Assembly: GCA_014526335.1 (NCBI GenBank)
Contig: JACTAT010000039.1
Span: forward strand, 4,698,202 to 4,762,201
Source of the DNA: Chrysaora quinquecirrha
Lineage: Eukaryota > Cnidaria > Scyphozoa > Semaeostomeae > Pelagiidae
DNA: 64,000 bases
Direction: 5' to 3'
The first letter of the stretch is position 1. Each line of letters starts with the position of its first letter. A program made the translations under genes and the position numbers. Of the stretch, positions 44,430 through 57,311 are shown one piece after another. Under the pieces are notes generated by a model, which was not told where the DNA came from, ran no database searches, and saw only the letters and a program-made list of their open reading frames with translations.

Positions 44430-47400
44430 ATGGCAGATCAGTCTGATGAAGAGTTTGATGAAGACTTATTAAACAAGCCTTGGGATCCTGTTAGCTATTT
44501 TGATGAAGAACAATCTAATGAACTACTGAATAAAAGCCATGAAGTAACAGCAGATACAGAATACGGAAAAAACCTTACAGCTTTGTTTGAGACCAATTTA
44601 CATTCAGTTGAAAATGATTTGCAAAGAGTTACCATAAGAAGACAGAGCCAACAAGATGATCTCTTTGATGTAAATGGGGATTTCAATGAAGTATTCCAGA
44701 ATGGAGACTCTGAAAATGTTGGTAGCATTGAGAGGTTTATCACTTATGAAGACAAAGAGGATCACCTGAAAGCAGTAGACAATGCATTTCTGATCAATAA
44801 AAAGAATATAAATGATGATCTAAAGAGGTTTGCTCATTTCAAACAGAACTCTATGGAACAAAATGACTTAGAAAAAAGCCTGTTAGAGGATAGGCTACTT
44901 GTGCTTGATAGAAAAATAGAGGACTCGATGTCTTATGATTCTGGGTTTTCAAATGAAGCAGCTTCTAACGTTGATGAAATGATCAGTTTAATGCCTGATG
45001 CAGTACAAGAGCTGCCAGAAAACTTGGATGAGAATGATTTAAATGATGGATTTAATGCTAACGGGAACCCTGAAGGACTTGAACTTGATCTGGATACAAT
45101 TCTGCCAGATGCATTTAGTGGTGATCCAGTTGGGGATTCAGAATATAGTTCAATATTAAATGATACATTTGGTGGAGATCAAGTCAGAGATTCAAATGTG
45201 ATTGACTCAATTAATTATATGAATACAAAACAAATGGAATCAAATGTCAACAAAAATGTACTTATTGATTTTGAATCTAAAGTTATTTATGATAAGGGTG
45301 ATATAGAGGGCCATTCGACCCACTTTGATGTTCCCGTTTCATCATCTGGGAGTAATGAAAGCATTGATGAAGTCATAAAGACTGCTGAAGCAATAGTAAG
45401 GGATTTTAAAAACAGTGGAGAGTTAATTGATGATGGAAATTCAGACAGTTCTGCCATGAGGGATAATGAGTTACATATCACAGAAGAATCAAAACATGAT
45501 AATGAATCGTTTGATTTGCTGAGTAATGTAAACAAAAATCAGAATTTACCTCACCCTACTGCTGATTGTAAAACTGTATTAATGCATGCATCAAGCCCAT
45601 TGGTACCTGGTTTAGACAGAGCCCCAGGCATTGCTGATACCTCTGTATCTTCACTGCATGATGAGTTAATGCGTGTATCTCCAGATCATGATTTCAATGA
45701 GCCTATCTTCAATGGAAGTGAAGGTATATCTGAAGACAGTAGTCCTGTGAGGGCAGAGCAAGTTTCAGAAGTATCTAAGCCCAGTAGTTTAATAGAGATT
45801 GAACCTGCATCTTCATCATTAGCTGTGAAGAAAAAGGTGCCAGAATCTCCAAGAAAACAACAGAAGAAAGGAAAACGTTCCAGTAAATCTAAGTACATTG
45901 TTCAAGTTATTAAACAAGTCAGTGATGATGCTGATACTGATTCAGGATCAGAAAGTGAAGTGTCTAATCTGCAGACTGAAACATCAATTCAGGATATGTT
46001 AGGAAATGGGAAGGTGTGCTCTGAAACAGAGATGCTTTTGAGAGACTCAAGTAAGAGTTTGACTCAAAAAACAAAAGAAGAAATCAAGTCCGATAATCTA
46101 CAAAAGTTTGACTCTGGGGAACAGAGTAGTGACCAGAGGAGTGCTTCAACAGTTTTAAGGACTACAGACAGTGGTGGTGTCTCGACTGGGCCTGCCACAG
46201 GCCTACTGAAACCTGAAACTATTGAAAGCAGACTAAATTCAGATCACTCTCCTGCAGTTGACTCTTCCTTGACCAAAACACTTAATTGTAATCAAGAACC
46301 TGATAATCAAGCACTTAAACATGAATATGAATCTGGTAATCAAACACTCAATCATGATCATCAATCAGACAATCAAACCTTCAATCATGATCATGATTCT
46401 GAATCAAATAACCAATCACTCAATCATGATTCTCTATCAAATAACCAGTCACTTGATCACAATTCTCTACCAAATAGCCAATCACTCAATCATGATTCTG
46501 TATCAACTGATCAAACACTTCATCATGATACTCAAACTGAATCAGAAGCTGTGGCACTTGATGATATTACGCGGCTTACTTCTGAAATCTCTGAACAATT
46601 TGCTGATGAAATCCTGAATGATAATAATGATAATAATGAACAAAATGAAACACATGGACATGATAATGTTTTTGTAGAGTCAAGCAATGATAGAGAACCT
46701 GCTAGTGAGGTTCAAAACCAAGAGGAACCTCAAGAGGTCGTGCAAGGACTGGTTCAACCTCTGACAACGAAGAATTGGAAGACTTTATCAACCAGCAGCT
46801 TGATGCAGCTCCCTTGCCTCCACTGCCTGATCTACCTCCTCCATCTGTACCTGACAGTGTGACTCAGCAAGCTGTAGAAGATATTCAGCTTGGATGGTAT
46901 GCTCCGAAATGGATACCTGATAAAGATACAAGGGGATGTATGAACTGTGGTGTCAAGTTTACAGTGGTTAAAAGAAGACATCACTGCAGAGCATGTGGAA
47001 AGGTAATCCAATTAAATATTATGATTATGCCCCAAAAATTCTACTTTTCACGCATAAATTGGTTTGTTAATGATTTCTATCATCTAGGCATACGACTAAG
47101 GATGTAATCTTTTGGTCTTTGAGAATACTGTATACCTTTATTTTTGACAATAGGCCGCGGTCGTGGAAATTTTTCGAATTTTCGAGATATAAAGTTTTTG
47201 ATACCAAATTCGTATTGAGCAGCCAAAATTTACTCTAGGTAAAAAGTTTACGATTCTATAAAGGCTTATAAAAGTCAGTCGGGTAACCTTTCACGGCCAA
47301 AGCCCTTACGCCTTATTCGATTGAAACTTTTCACGCTCACAAAGTCAATAATAAAAGCACTAGAAGAATGAAACTTTAAGTTTTAGTTAGATGCTTGCTT

Positions 47401-50400
47401 TGTACGATTTCATCATCGAAAACTCGATATCTTGAAATTTTGAAAAATTTCGATCCTGGCGACCTTTCTTCCGAAAAGGTCTTGATTCCTTTTATGTTTT
47501 CGCGTTTCATTGTCCGTGTTATTATGGTTATGGAATATGAGTGCAAAACAAGTCCTGAGTTCTAGCAGCTATGCAGCCGACGTGGACCAGTGCTTTTCAT
47601 TACTGGTCATTAACTGTTCTCTTTTATCCGTAGGTTATGTGTGCGAATTGCTGCAATATGCGAGCAGAACTACCTTATCTTGGATATAAGCCTGGAAGAG
47701 TCTGTCAAGCTTGTAATGAAATTCTAAGCAGAGGTATGATTAAGCTTTTGCTCTTGTTGACTTATTGTTTGTATTATTGTAAAACTTATCAAAAGCGTAA
47801 CACTCCGCGATTTCATTAAGCTCTGTAGATCAGTAGAAACATGGTGCCAGATCCTTAAAAATTCCAGTTACGGCTCATCTTATGACGCGTGTCTAGCCGT
47901 GGATGCAGGCTGCCGCTATTCCCGCTGAAACGGTTTTTCACTATGTGAGATGTGAGCGATAGTCACGTTTTGAGCTGGATCAGCCCCTGCGTATGTCAAA
48001 ACAGAACCGATTTTTCTCTCACTTGAAAGAGTTGAACGCAGTGACAATTAGTTTTTCATTTCATTTCATTTAAAAAAAAAGGTTTACTAATACAGTGAAG
48101 ATAAATAGTATAAAAGCATATAAGAGGAAGGTAGTCCTTCAACCCGCAGGCTGATTTTCAAGGGGCCCTCCTAACTAAAAACGATTAAAATGGTAAAATA
48201 ATTAGTATCCTAGTCGTTTGCATACTATTTCAATCCATTCGGTCAACCATTACCAATGTGGAAAATCTCGTGGAAAATTTATCAAAGAACTAACAAGTAG
48301 TATCTCTTTCTCGTAGCCCAGTCATTGTTACCTCTACCGTTGATGACAGGAAGTCAAGATGTGCCTGGTAGAGGTCATACGATTTCTTTGAATGATAGTG
48401 AACCAAGAACCCCGATTATTGGTGATTCACCTCCGCAGTACATGCCTGAAAGTCCACCTGAGTATTCATTGGTACCTGGTGGGGCAGGTAGGATCTTTGT
48501 TTTAGTTATATTCTAAGAGAGCTCTAGCCCCTAACAAGCTATTAGTAAAAAGCTACAATCATGGACATAATATGTTGAGACACATACTCAGTCATGTTGA
48601 TTGGGGGTCAATGTCTCTGCCCCTCCCCATTCAATGTTTGATTGCTTTCTGATAGATTTCTTTTTACATATTCTGTCCGCATGATGGGTCGCTCATTTCT
48701 GTGGCGAATGAAACGAAATTATCAACATTGAGCTTGGGGAAGGGGGCAAAGTGAGCGAATACGCTATGTGGAGCTACATTTTCAGTATTGTCTCAACAAT
48801 TTTGTCCGTGATTGTAGCTATGAACCTGAATATTCTATGCTACCTGTAGCGGTCTGATCTGGATCCGGGATATCGATGCATCTAGTCATGCGACATTCTT
48901 TTCTGTTAGTTGCTTTAGATTCTGACCAAATGATCAAACAAGCATCTAGGATCATGTCCAAAATTATTCAGACAACAGTCATTCAGAAATACTAGTCGGA
49001 CGCCCCGAAGCAATAACTTAATTTAATCTTTCTTTACAGCCCAGAGTGGTCCCCCGAATCCTCCAAGCTACTTTGCATCGTCGTCGTCATCATCAACTCG
49101 ATTAACAAGAGGCCGTACTGAATCAGATAGAAGTGCTGTAATTATGTTCAACAGCTCTCAAACAGATCTACCACCAATACTGAGAATTGAAAACGAAGGT
49201 AGCCATTACTTTGTCAATTTATTTAACGATCAGACATCGTTTGACAAGCAAATTTCCAATTTTCAACAAAAATCATTCGATTTTTTGGTCGGTGAAGTAG
49301 ATTTGCAGATTTTCAGACTCATAGTCCAAACTTAGAACCTGGCCAAACGATCACAATTTTTGTCAAACATTTGAGATTTTCATGTGAGAAATCTCAAATT
49401 TTTTGACAAACAATGTTTGATCGTTTGGCCAGGGTCTTAGAGACTCTTAAGGAAACTTTACACGTAATTATAAAATCTTTCACTTCAAATTTTGTGTCAT
49501 TTATTTTATTTTCTATTTTTATAGTTGTAAAGATCATCAATAACCCAGACATGAAAACCTTGTTGCAGCAAATGAAAGGTAGAACTTTTTTCAGTTTTTT
49601 TTTAATGTTCTAAGCTATTGAAAGTTTGACTTCTTATTGTACTTTGTTTACCGCTATCGCATAGTCATATACAAAACTTCAAAATGACTTTGAATAGCGA
49701 AAATATCATCGAACATACTTAAAAGCTTTTTCATCTGGCACTCCTTGGAGTATAAATATGACTGACAACTTCGTTTTCACTTTCAGATCCGGAAGCTGAT
49801 CCAGTCGCCTTTTTAGTGAACAAAAATTTGGTTGTAAAACTCAAAGTAATATCATGTGAGTTGCTATTTTGAATTCTGAGTTTTCTTCTGTTCCCAGTTG
49901 GGGGGGGGGTTATTTTGTGTGTATTTTCACTTTCCATACGCTTTCTCGTGAAGTTAGCCAATTTAGGGGCTGATTATATGAGAGTTTTCAGCCCGGCCCT
50001 CCTTCAGCTAGGTAGGCTAGGATTTCCAGCCCGCTTTAACGGGCTGAGATTTTTCATGTAATCGCAATTTTTTTCTAGCCCGGGCTGAAAACTCTCTTTG
50101 CGCAAGCCCAGTTTGGCTTTTGCTTTAGGCAAAAAGTTTCAATTTTGGCGCCATTTACCTTACGTATTCCATTTCAACCCGGCTGGAAACGTTCATGTAA
50201 TTGCATGCCAATTTCAACCCGGCTAACCGAGCTGAAATTTCAGCCTGGGCTGAAAAATCTCATTGTGGCCAGTGTAATGAAACGCAATCTTGATCCTAAC
50301 ATGGAAAAATCCGTCTGATTCCCCCTTTAGCCCCAACTTTGACACTGTTGACGACTTTATAATCTACTCCTGCTTTGTAGCTATCTTGTTGCTATATGGG

Positions 50401-53400
50401 TAACTTTCCCGTGTCGATCATAAGCACATTTTAAGAGCAAAAACAATGGATAATGCCAATCATCAGCATCACTGACTTTTGCTCCAAAATATCACGTGTA
50501 GCCGCGGCTTGATGAACAGAAGAAACTCACTTCTCATTCTTTTTCTTTCAGTCGACTGCTGTATTGGAAAACAATGCTGGTGCTTCTCGTCTGATGGTAT
50601 GGGTGCATCAAATCAAGAAGAAATTGTGAGTTGTAGAATACATTTTCCACTAACAGCATAGTTTTGTATTTTCTACATACACGGATTCAGATTCTTTAAT
50701 CCTTAGATAATGCCAGAATAATCCTTAGAGTTCTTATTTTATGTACCATAATATTTTTGTAGATTTTCATTGTCGAATATAAGGGAACTGACAATCGATT
50801 GCTGAAATGTGTTTTTCAACAACTGAATACAATTTTTGAGAGGGCAAAACATGGTAAATTATTATTAGACCTTATACTTTATATTTCTTTGTTAACCGTG
50901 AAATTTGAAAGAGGATTGTCTATGTAAGGCACACGTGTTTTTTCTATTGACTTTGGTTATGCCCTGGCTAAACGACCAAACAACGTTGGTCATAGATCGG
51001 AAATTTGCTCGTCAAACAAAATATTAGACCTCCTGTTTGATTGTTTCGCAACCTCACAACATGACTTGTTAAAGGTTTTTGCTGTAGAAAAAAGCTACTT
51101 GGCAAATTCTTCTTTTCAATCAATGTTTTGTGATGTAGCCAAACTTTCAGACTTCCAAACATTGCTTGTAAACGAAATCAGAAATGTTTGATCACATCTT
51201 TTGATCGTTTGGCCAGAGTCTAATACTGCTTTCACACTGACATGATTAACCCAGCTTTACTTAAACCAGGTTGGATTTCCACCAATCAGATCGATTCTAG
51301 TCTAAAGACTGACCAATCACAATGCAGCATTTATTAAACTGGTTTAACTAGAACCGGTTTAACTTGCAGTGTGAAAGCGGTATAACCTAACCTGCTAAGT
51401 GCGAGCTTCCTTCCGAAATTACTATTTTTAACCTGAATTCAGCAGGTACTTTCCGATAGAACTTTCTTCTTGTAAATATACTTTTTTCCTAGTGATGCGA
51501 GCAGCTTCACTTTTGCCTATTTTGGATGTCAATTTCTTTTGTTTTGATGACACTGAATGCCTTTTCTTTTCTGTAATTTTGACGTCTATTGTTTCAACAA
51601 CTTTATGTCATTCTTTCTTCTTGCGTGAAATAAGAAGTTAAATTCCTCTTTTAGGTGAACCGGTATCAGACCTCGGCTTGGTTCTTTTCGATGAATTCAT
51701 GTTGAATGACCCTAAAAATGTTGGCATGCTTCTCTTCAAGCAAACTGTACAGGTATACTACACGTTTTAATTCACGTGTTTGCATCAACGTCTGTATCTT
51801 TGTTCTTCCCGTATATTAAAGAATACGTAGATAACTGAGATGGGGTTATGTCTATACGATAGGCAGTTATAAATCCAAAATTTTCTAGATAAAAACTCAA
51901 GGTGTGTTCCGCACGCGTGTCTCGCCCATTCTTTCCTTCTTATCGATTGGTGTTCTTTATTTTTCAGTGTGTTAAAAACATCTTTGTTCCTTGCCACCCG
52001 CATTTATTTGGCATTTGGGTACAGCAGACTGAAATTCCATGGGCAAAAAACCTACCGTTGCGACTGGTTTTGAGGCTTGGTGCTGAGTTCAAAGGTACGA
52101 TTCTATTGTTTTTTATTACTTACATATATCGAATCCAACTTTATGTACACTGATTACTCACTTGCAGTACTAGCAGTGTTGCCTAGACTTTCTGTTTCGA
52201 CCGACTTATCAGCAGACAGCAATTTTGTGCAGCAAAGAAGCGTAAACATAACTTTACAACGTAATTTTTACGTTCCATTAGGTCCTGTTCACGTTTGAAA
52301 AGTGTCATTCTGTTTGGGGATATGACCAAATAACGACCAAATACAAATACGAGATTTCCAACATTAGTCCCAAGCTCTTCAATCAATACCACCCAGATTC
52401 TATGTACATATATTTTTTTCAGACTATCCTTGCCCATTGTATAATTTGCAAAAGCGTGATGCCGTTTATACCACGCTTGGTCGAACGATTGTTGATCTTC
52501 TTGCGGTAAGTGTTGCGCTTTCTTTATTTTCAGCTTCTAGATTTCCTTTCTAGATTATCATTTAAACAATACTGTGTACAGGAAATTGAAAGCTCCAACA
52601 GTTTGTGTTTTGTAGATGGCTAATAGTTATGGCTTGAGTGAAGTGCTATTGATAAAGGATAGGCTTTAGGTAACGTTTAGGGCTAATCTTGGGGTTGGTC
52701 ATAAAGTTAATGTTTTGGATTATTGTTTTTTTTTGGCATAGGGCTAGTAGGGCTCTGATAAAAGTTAAAAAAGATTTGGGGTAGGGGTGGTCTAACATTG
52801 GGTGGATGAAATTTATTTCCGTCAGACAATTAAAGTTAGGCATTCGGATTTTTGGTAGGGATCATGATCAGGTTTATGAGCTGGGGAAGGATTGGTTTAT
52901 TCTGTTCAGCCAGCCAAGTTACAAAGAATTTTAAACAAGCATTGTATTTTCGATCAAAAATTTCTGCCACATGTGGAATATAAATTTGAATTTTTTTCCG
53001 TATTTTTAGGACTTTAGAAATTTCCAATACACATTACCAAGGATAACTGGGCTGCTTATATCAGTATCGAAGAAAGAAACGCTCATAAAACTTCCACAAA
53101 GTCGATACGATGAGGTAAGATGCTTCGAAATTCTTTGCTTTTGTATTGAATTACCCTCTTGAGGCTGCTATGAGATCATCATTATCCAAGATAGTGAATT
53201 TTAACTGTGACAAGGCTATATGTTAGCTATATGTTTTAGCATGTATAATTGGTGGGCAAACCCTCACCTCCTCCATTTCTTTCATTTCCCCCCTTTTTGA
53301 CCTTACTTAAGTGCTCTCTATGACGTGCAAAAGTGTGGCATGCTTTCTTAGACTTTGCAAAAGTGTCATGCTTTCTTAGACATTGCAAAAATGTCATGCT

Positions 53401-56400
53401 TTCTTAGACTTTGCAAAAGTGTCATGCTTTCTTAGACTTTGCAAAAATGTCATGCTTTCTTAGACATTGCAAAGCTTTCTTAGACATTGCAAAAGTGGCA
53501 TGCTTTATTAGACATTGCAAAAATGTCATGCTTTCTTAGACTTTGCAAAAGTGTCATGCTTTCTTAGACATTGCAAAAGTGGCTACAATGAAAATTTATT
53601 TTTTCTTCCTTTGTAAGAGCTCTTCAGATGATTCAACTGAACTTCAGATCTACATTTTTCTTTATGGTGTCACAGCAAGGGTTGAGGTCTCGATTAGTAA
53701 ACCTAGTACGGAGTTCCTAGCGCCTGGCGCTAAAATATTTCTAAGAATTTTCGATTTATCTCCTTGTAGATTTTAAAGGTTTTGAATGTATCTGAAGAGA
53801 ATGTACTTGCGTTTTGTGGCAATTTTCATCGAAAGGCTGACAGCCATCTCGTTTGTTTTGAAATAAATGGAAATTATTGTACACAAACAATTACATGCCG
53901 ATCCACAAATAAAAAGGTAACGGAATTTTTTCTTTGTTAAGTTTGATATGTATATTTCGACTGCAGGATGCACGTATTCTAAGAACTTATTTTTTAGTAT
54001 TGCTGTTCGAAAATATGTCTGCTACCTTGAACGGCAAACACTGGGATAGATTTTCCACGAGTGACATATCCCAATAAATGCGAACCTGGACTGCATGTCT
54101 GAGAGTAAAGAGCTATTTCATTGAACTCGAAGATTTCATTGAGCTTTTTAGCTACTTGATGTAGCCCTATACCTCTAGCCCTATACCTCTCGCTCTACTA
54201 TATGGAAATTACTATATATTTCTGAGTTGTACAAAACTTGGAAATTACGATAAAAAGTGGGCACATCTCTGAACATAGCTATAAAGTGACCCTGACAATC
54301 GTAGTTGTGTTTTTCTATTCCACATTCTTTATCACTTTATTTTTGAGATTTCATTTTTTTATTCATACTATAGTTCCTCTGATTAATTTTCTTTCAGTAA
54401 CTGGATGCAGTTTTGCTGTTTTTAGTGCTGCCTTGAAACAAAACCCTGAGAATATCGAAGCGAAATCAAGTGTCGTCGAAGGTATTGGAGATTAAGTTTT
54501 GTTTTTGGTTTTAGATGTGATCGGTGATACATGAAGATTGAAATTAGCTTGATGTAGGTTCTCCTTGTCTAGTCTGAAGGCACAAGTTTTGCTGCTGTAT
54601 CCAACACTGCCACCTCCTTCTGTCAAGGTTGTTATGGGCATCTTCCAATGGCATCTTTATCTTTTTAGGTCTTCAATTCATGCGATTGCCTGTTTCTCTA
54701 TCCTCCTCTTTCCCTTCTCTTTTTCCTGAACGATCTTCCTCTCCAGACCTCTCTTCTGCACACTATGTTCCTCACAGCAATCTCGTTCGTTGATCACAGT
54801 CACTTCTCCTTTTCTGTATCTATTAATCTGTCTTATAATCTACGACGACGCATCCCAAATCCACGGCAAAAATTTTTCATTAGAACAAACTGTGAGCCAC
54901 CCTTAATCTCTCTAGAATCATCTCTCTTCCTGTAGGCGTTGAAGAAATTCTATTGGCTTTTTGCTGTTGAAAATTACCCGAAAAAGCTGACTTGAAACCC
55001 ATAAACAGGGCAAATTTTCAATAAATCTTCCCATAGCCAAGGCAAAGAATAGGCAAAAAAGCCTGGGCGGCACCTTAGTACAACCTCTCCTATAGGGGTA
55101 ACCCCACCTACCAATAAAAATGCTTCAGACTCTGCTGTCTAAATCACAGCAATCAATTTTTTGTTTTTTAGATGGTGTATTAGTTCAAGTTACTACAGGA
55201 GCAATGAAAAAGATTCGTACAGCTATCAAAGAAATGCAAGATCTTGTAATATCACCTGAATCTCAGCCAGATCCATCATCCAATGAATCGAACAGACTGA
55301 AGTTAGTTTGGGGTTCAAGTGATGATTCGTCAACAAGGTAAAAATATTTTTTCAATTCTAGTTTTAAATTATCCAAGATATTTCCTGTGTAATATTCTAG
55401 CATTGACTATGATTCTAGGGTGTTTAATAGTGGAAGGAGGTGGCAATAAGAGGGTGTGGGAAATCCATGACTGTCTGTCAAAACCTGACTGTCGCATTAC
55501 ATGTTTACGTAATTGATATGACAGTTCCAATGTGCCAGTTTTTTTGACGTTATACAAATTTATACCCGCATATCTGCTGGTCTTTGAAGCAACTACGAAG
55601 ACACTGGTCCGATCCAGAGCCAGGTTTGGCTCTTTTTGACTATCGTATTTTCTGAATTGATCCATGTCTCTATTTATAACTACAGATATTGTGGGGGTGC
55701 TAAAACAGAAAAATCTGGTTTCTCTTCGTGAAATTATGTGTTCTTATAGGCTTTAACGTGGTTTCTTAGTAACAAATGCGCTTGCCCCTTTTGCAACAAA
55801 TAATGATCTAATGCAATCTCTAGAGTTGCTTCATGTCAGTGTAAATTAGTGTCTCATCACTATTGTTAAAACTAACATTAAATAAATCATAGAATAGAAT
55901 AGAAAGAGTAGAATATAATAAAATAGAATGGAATAGAATCTAACATGTGAAATCAAACTAAAACCAAAGTAGTGGATTGTAGCGCATTCTCTTTCTCATC
56001 GTTGTTCAACCTTGCTTTTGCTCCATTATAACCTATTGTATTCTCTTCAGAACAACGAGTCCAATCGATGGTAGTTCTTTTGACGGTTTAACCAACATGA
56101 GAATTCGACACAGTTACGACTTTACAGTGAGCACTTCACCAGCTAAAATTCATTGGCAAGAAGTATTCTTCCTTCCCAACGATGCAGATACAGTGGGACG
56201 ACTTTCAGCTAAAGAACTCAGTCAGATGACGTCATCTGTTGCGAAAGCATGTATGAATGCACTGTCGCCTCATTTAAGCACATTGGTTGCTCTGAAAATG
56301 ACGAAAATTGGTCTGCGAATAAGCCTAGAATCGGATTCGGTAAGTGTACTTTTGTATTTTAAGCTAGATTGCACTTAAGAGGGTGAGCAGTCAGTACTTT

Positions 56401-57311
56401 GAAAAGGGATAGGGGCAGGGGTTTTCAAGTTTCGGTTTCTAGTAAGGGGTCAAGTTTCTTCATTTACTTCTAAGATCCTAGTAAGCGACTGGCCCTTAGA
56501 ACACCGTTTCGCCGTCACCTTTCATTTCAAGTTTGACCTGGCCTGTAATCGATCCTACTACCTTCACTCAACTAGGAGTTGCTCATGACTCTGCCATTCT
56601 CGTTAAGTAATTGGAAAGGCTAAGCTTCAGTACTCGGTTCAGACCTTTGAGGTACGAATCAGCCAATAGCTTTTCAAACTTTAAGGCCCCCGCCAAAGGA
56701 TCAGATTTTGTCTGTCAAACATTTGAAATTTGATTCTTAAACAATGTTTGAACGTTGGCCTTCTCAAAACATTGTTTGAAGCACAAATTAGCAGAATTCG
56801 TTCTGCGTTGTTTTAGAAAAGTTCAATAATGTTTGACGAGCATTGTTTTTTCAACGTCACCAAGCGGTAAACATTTTGATATGTTTAACAAAAATGTTTG
56901 ACAAACAGTGTTTAATTGTTTGGCCTGGTCCTAAATTGACAAACATCGTTTGATTGTTTGGCCTGGGCCTAAATTTGAAATGAAAAAATTGGCCAAACGG
57001 TAAACATTTTGTTTGGCCGGAAAATGTCAGATGTTTAACAAACAACGTTTGACAAACAATGTTTGATCATTTGGCCAGGGCCAAAATTTGAAAAAATTCA
57101 CAGATTAACTAAAGCTGAATTTCCAAACGCTAAACGATTCGCTTCATCTTAGGTTGAGTATCAAATTGGTGCAAATAAAGAGCAAATGCCACAAGAATTG
57201 ACTGGAGAATTAGATGATAAACTCATTCCAGTGATACACAGTGTGATGAAAACAGTTCCCCATCGAAGAGTATCTGCAGAGCTGATTTTTCAAATCGCAA
57301 GAATCGTGTAA
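44430..57311 (+). CDS. ZFYVE9/16: FYVE-domain endosomal adaptor, ZFYVE9/ZFYVE16 (SARA/endofin) orthologue
   Basis: Exons: 44430-47002, 47634-47733, 48317-48487, 49040-49198, 49525-49578, 49787-49855, 50552-50625, 50763-50853, 51655-51752, 51968-52094, 52423-52505, 53010-53114, 53770-53916, 54398-54481, 55172-55337, 56051-56339, 57153-57311. SARA/endofin bind PI3P on early endosomes and link receptors to SMAD signalling. A long acidic disordered N-terminus is followed by a FYVE finger split by intron 1: WIPD, CMNC, RRHHCRAC, CANC, RVCQAC, all eight cysteines present. A proline-rich SMAD-binding-type linker follows (GDSPPQYMPESPPEYSLV). Then comes the SARA-type C-terminal domain (DUF3480): FLVNKNLVVKLKV, CWCFSSDG, HPHLFGIWVQ, PWAKNLPLRLVLRLG, DYPCPLYN, TSPIDG, HWQEVFFLPND. 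About 1,400 residues, as in human. Breaks: -1 near 46735-46765, and exon 13 is one base short at the A5 run 53911-53915. Confidence 0.95.
46296..46535 (+). repeat. Coding tandem repeat (NQSLNHDS-type units) in the ZFYVE protein
   Basis: About seven units of 11-15 codons with consensus NNQSLNHDSL (examples NQTLNHDHQSD, NQTFNHDHDSES, NNQSLNHDSLS, NNQSLDHNSLP, NSQSLNHDSVS). They lie in the disordered region before the FYVE finger. Units differ by in-frame steps, as in an expanding coding minisatellite. Confidence 0.85.
47158..47460. mobile_element. Inverted-repeat MITE inside the FYVE-splitting intron
   Basis: Left GGTCGTGGAAATTTTTCGAA then TTTTCGAGATAT; right AACTCGATATCTTGAAATTT then TGAAAAATTTCGATCC, an inverted match. 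The interior (AAAGGCTTATAAAAG, CGGCCAAAGCCCTTACG) recalls the element at 35153-35541. It fills about half of intron 1 of the ZFYVE gene. Confidence 0.65.
49336..49434. mobile_element. Minimal hairpin MITE, CTGGCCAAACGATC family
   Basis: CCTGGCCAAACGATCACAAT at the left and GTTTGATCGTTTGGCCAGG at the right, with GAGATTTTCATGTGAGAAATC at the centre. The whole ~99 bp is one near-perfect palindrome. It is the shortest copy of the family here. TTAGA flanks both sides and could be the target duplication. Confidence 0.8.
49967..50282. mobile_element. GC-rich inverted-repeat element (CAGCCCGGGCTGAAA words)
   Basis: Inverted copies of GAGAGTTTTCAGCCCGG and AGCCCGGGCTGAAAACTCTC lie at 49980 and 50082. 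A second set (TTTCAACCCGGCTGGAAACG, GAGCTGAAATTTCAGCCTGG) follows. It is a compound palindromic element in ZFYVE intron 6, not coding. Confidence 0.6.
50956..51223. mobile_element. MITE, CTGGCCAAACGATC family, copy in ZFYVE intron 8
   Basis: Left GCCCTGGCTAAACGACCAAA; right TTTGATCGTTTGGCCAGAG, with a CACAACATGACTTGTT centre. A complete but diverged copy, directly followed by a second MITE at 51228. Confidence 0.75.
51228..51384. mobile_element. MITE with TACTGCTTTCACACTG ends
   Basis: Left TACTGCTTTCACACTGACAT; right GCAGTGTGAAAGCGGTATAA, an inverted match. The interior has AAACCAGGTTGG and ACTGGTTTAACTAGAACCGG. About 157 bp, in ZFYVE intron 8. Confidence 0.8.
53324..53582. repeat. 28-bp minisatellite
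   Basis: About nine units of TGCAAAAGTGTCATGCTTTC plus TTAGACTT or TTAGACAT; some units are shortened. It lies in ZFYVE intron 12. No spacers are present, so it is not CRISPR-like. Confidence 0.95.
56690..57085. mobile_element. Compound MITE, CTGGCCAAACGATC family
   Basis: At least five terminal-repeat motifs occur in alternating orientation (GCCCCCGCCAAAGGATCAG, TTGTTTGGCCTGGTCC, TTGTTTGGCCTGGGCC, ATTTGGCCAGGGCC). This suggests nested insertion or repeated end duplication. It fills the last intron of the ZFYVE gene. Confidence 0.7.

Noticed and set aside
52168..52300. Extra ZFYVE exon after CACTTGCAG
   Set aside because: The phase and conserved sequence join exon 10 (ending AEFK) directly to DYPCPLYN at 52423; the intervening frame hits nonconserved sequence.
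53324..53582. CRISPR-like array
   Set aside because: Units are contiguous without unique spacers; this is a minisatellite in a eukaryotic intron.
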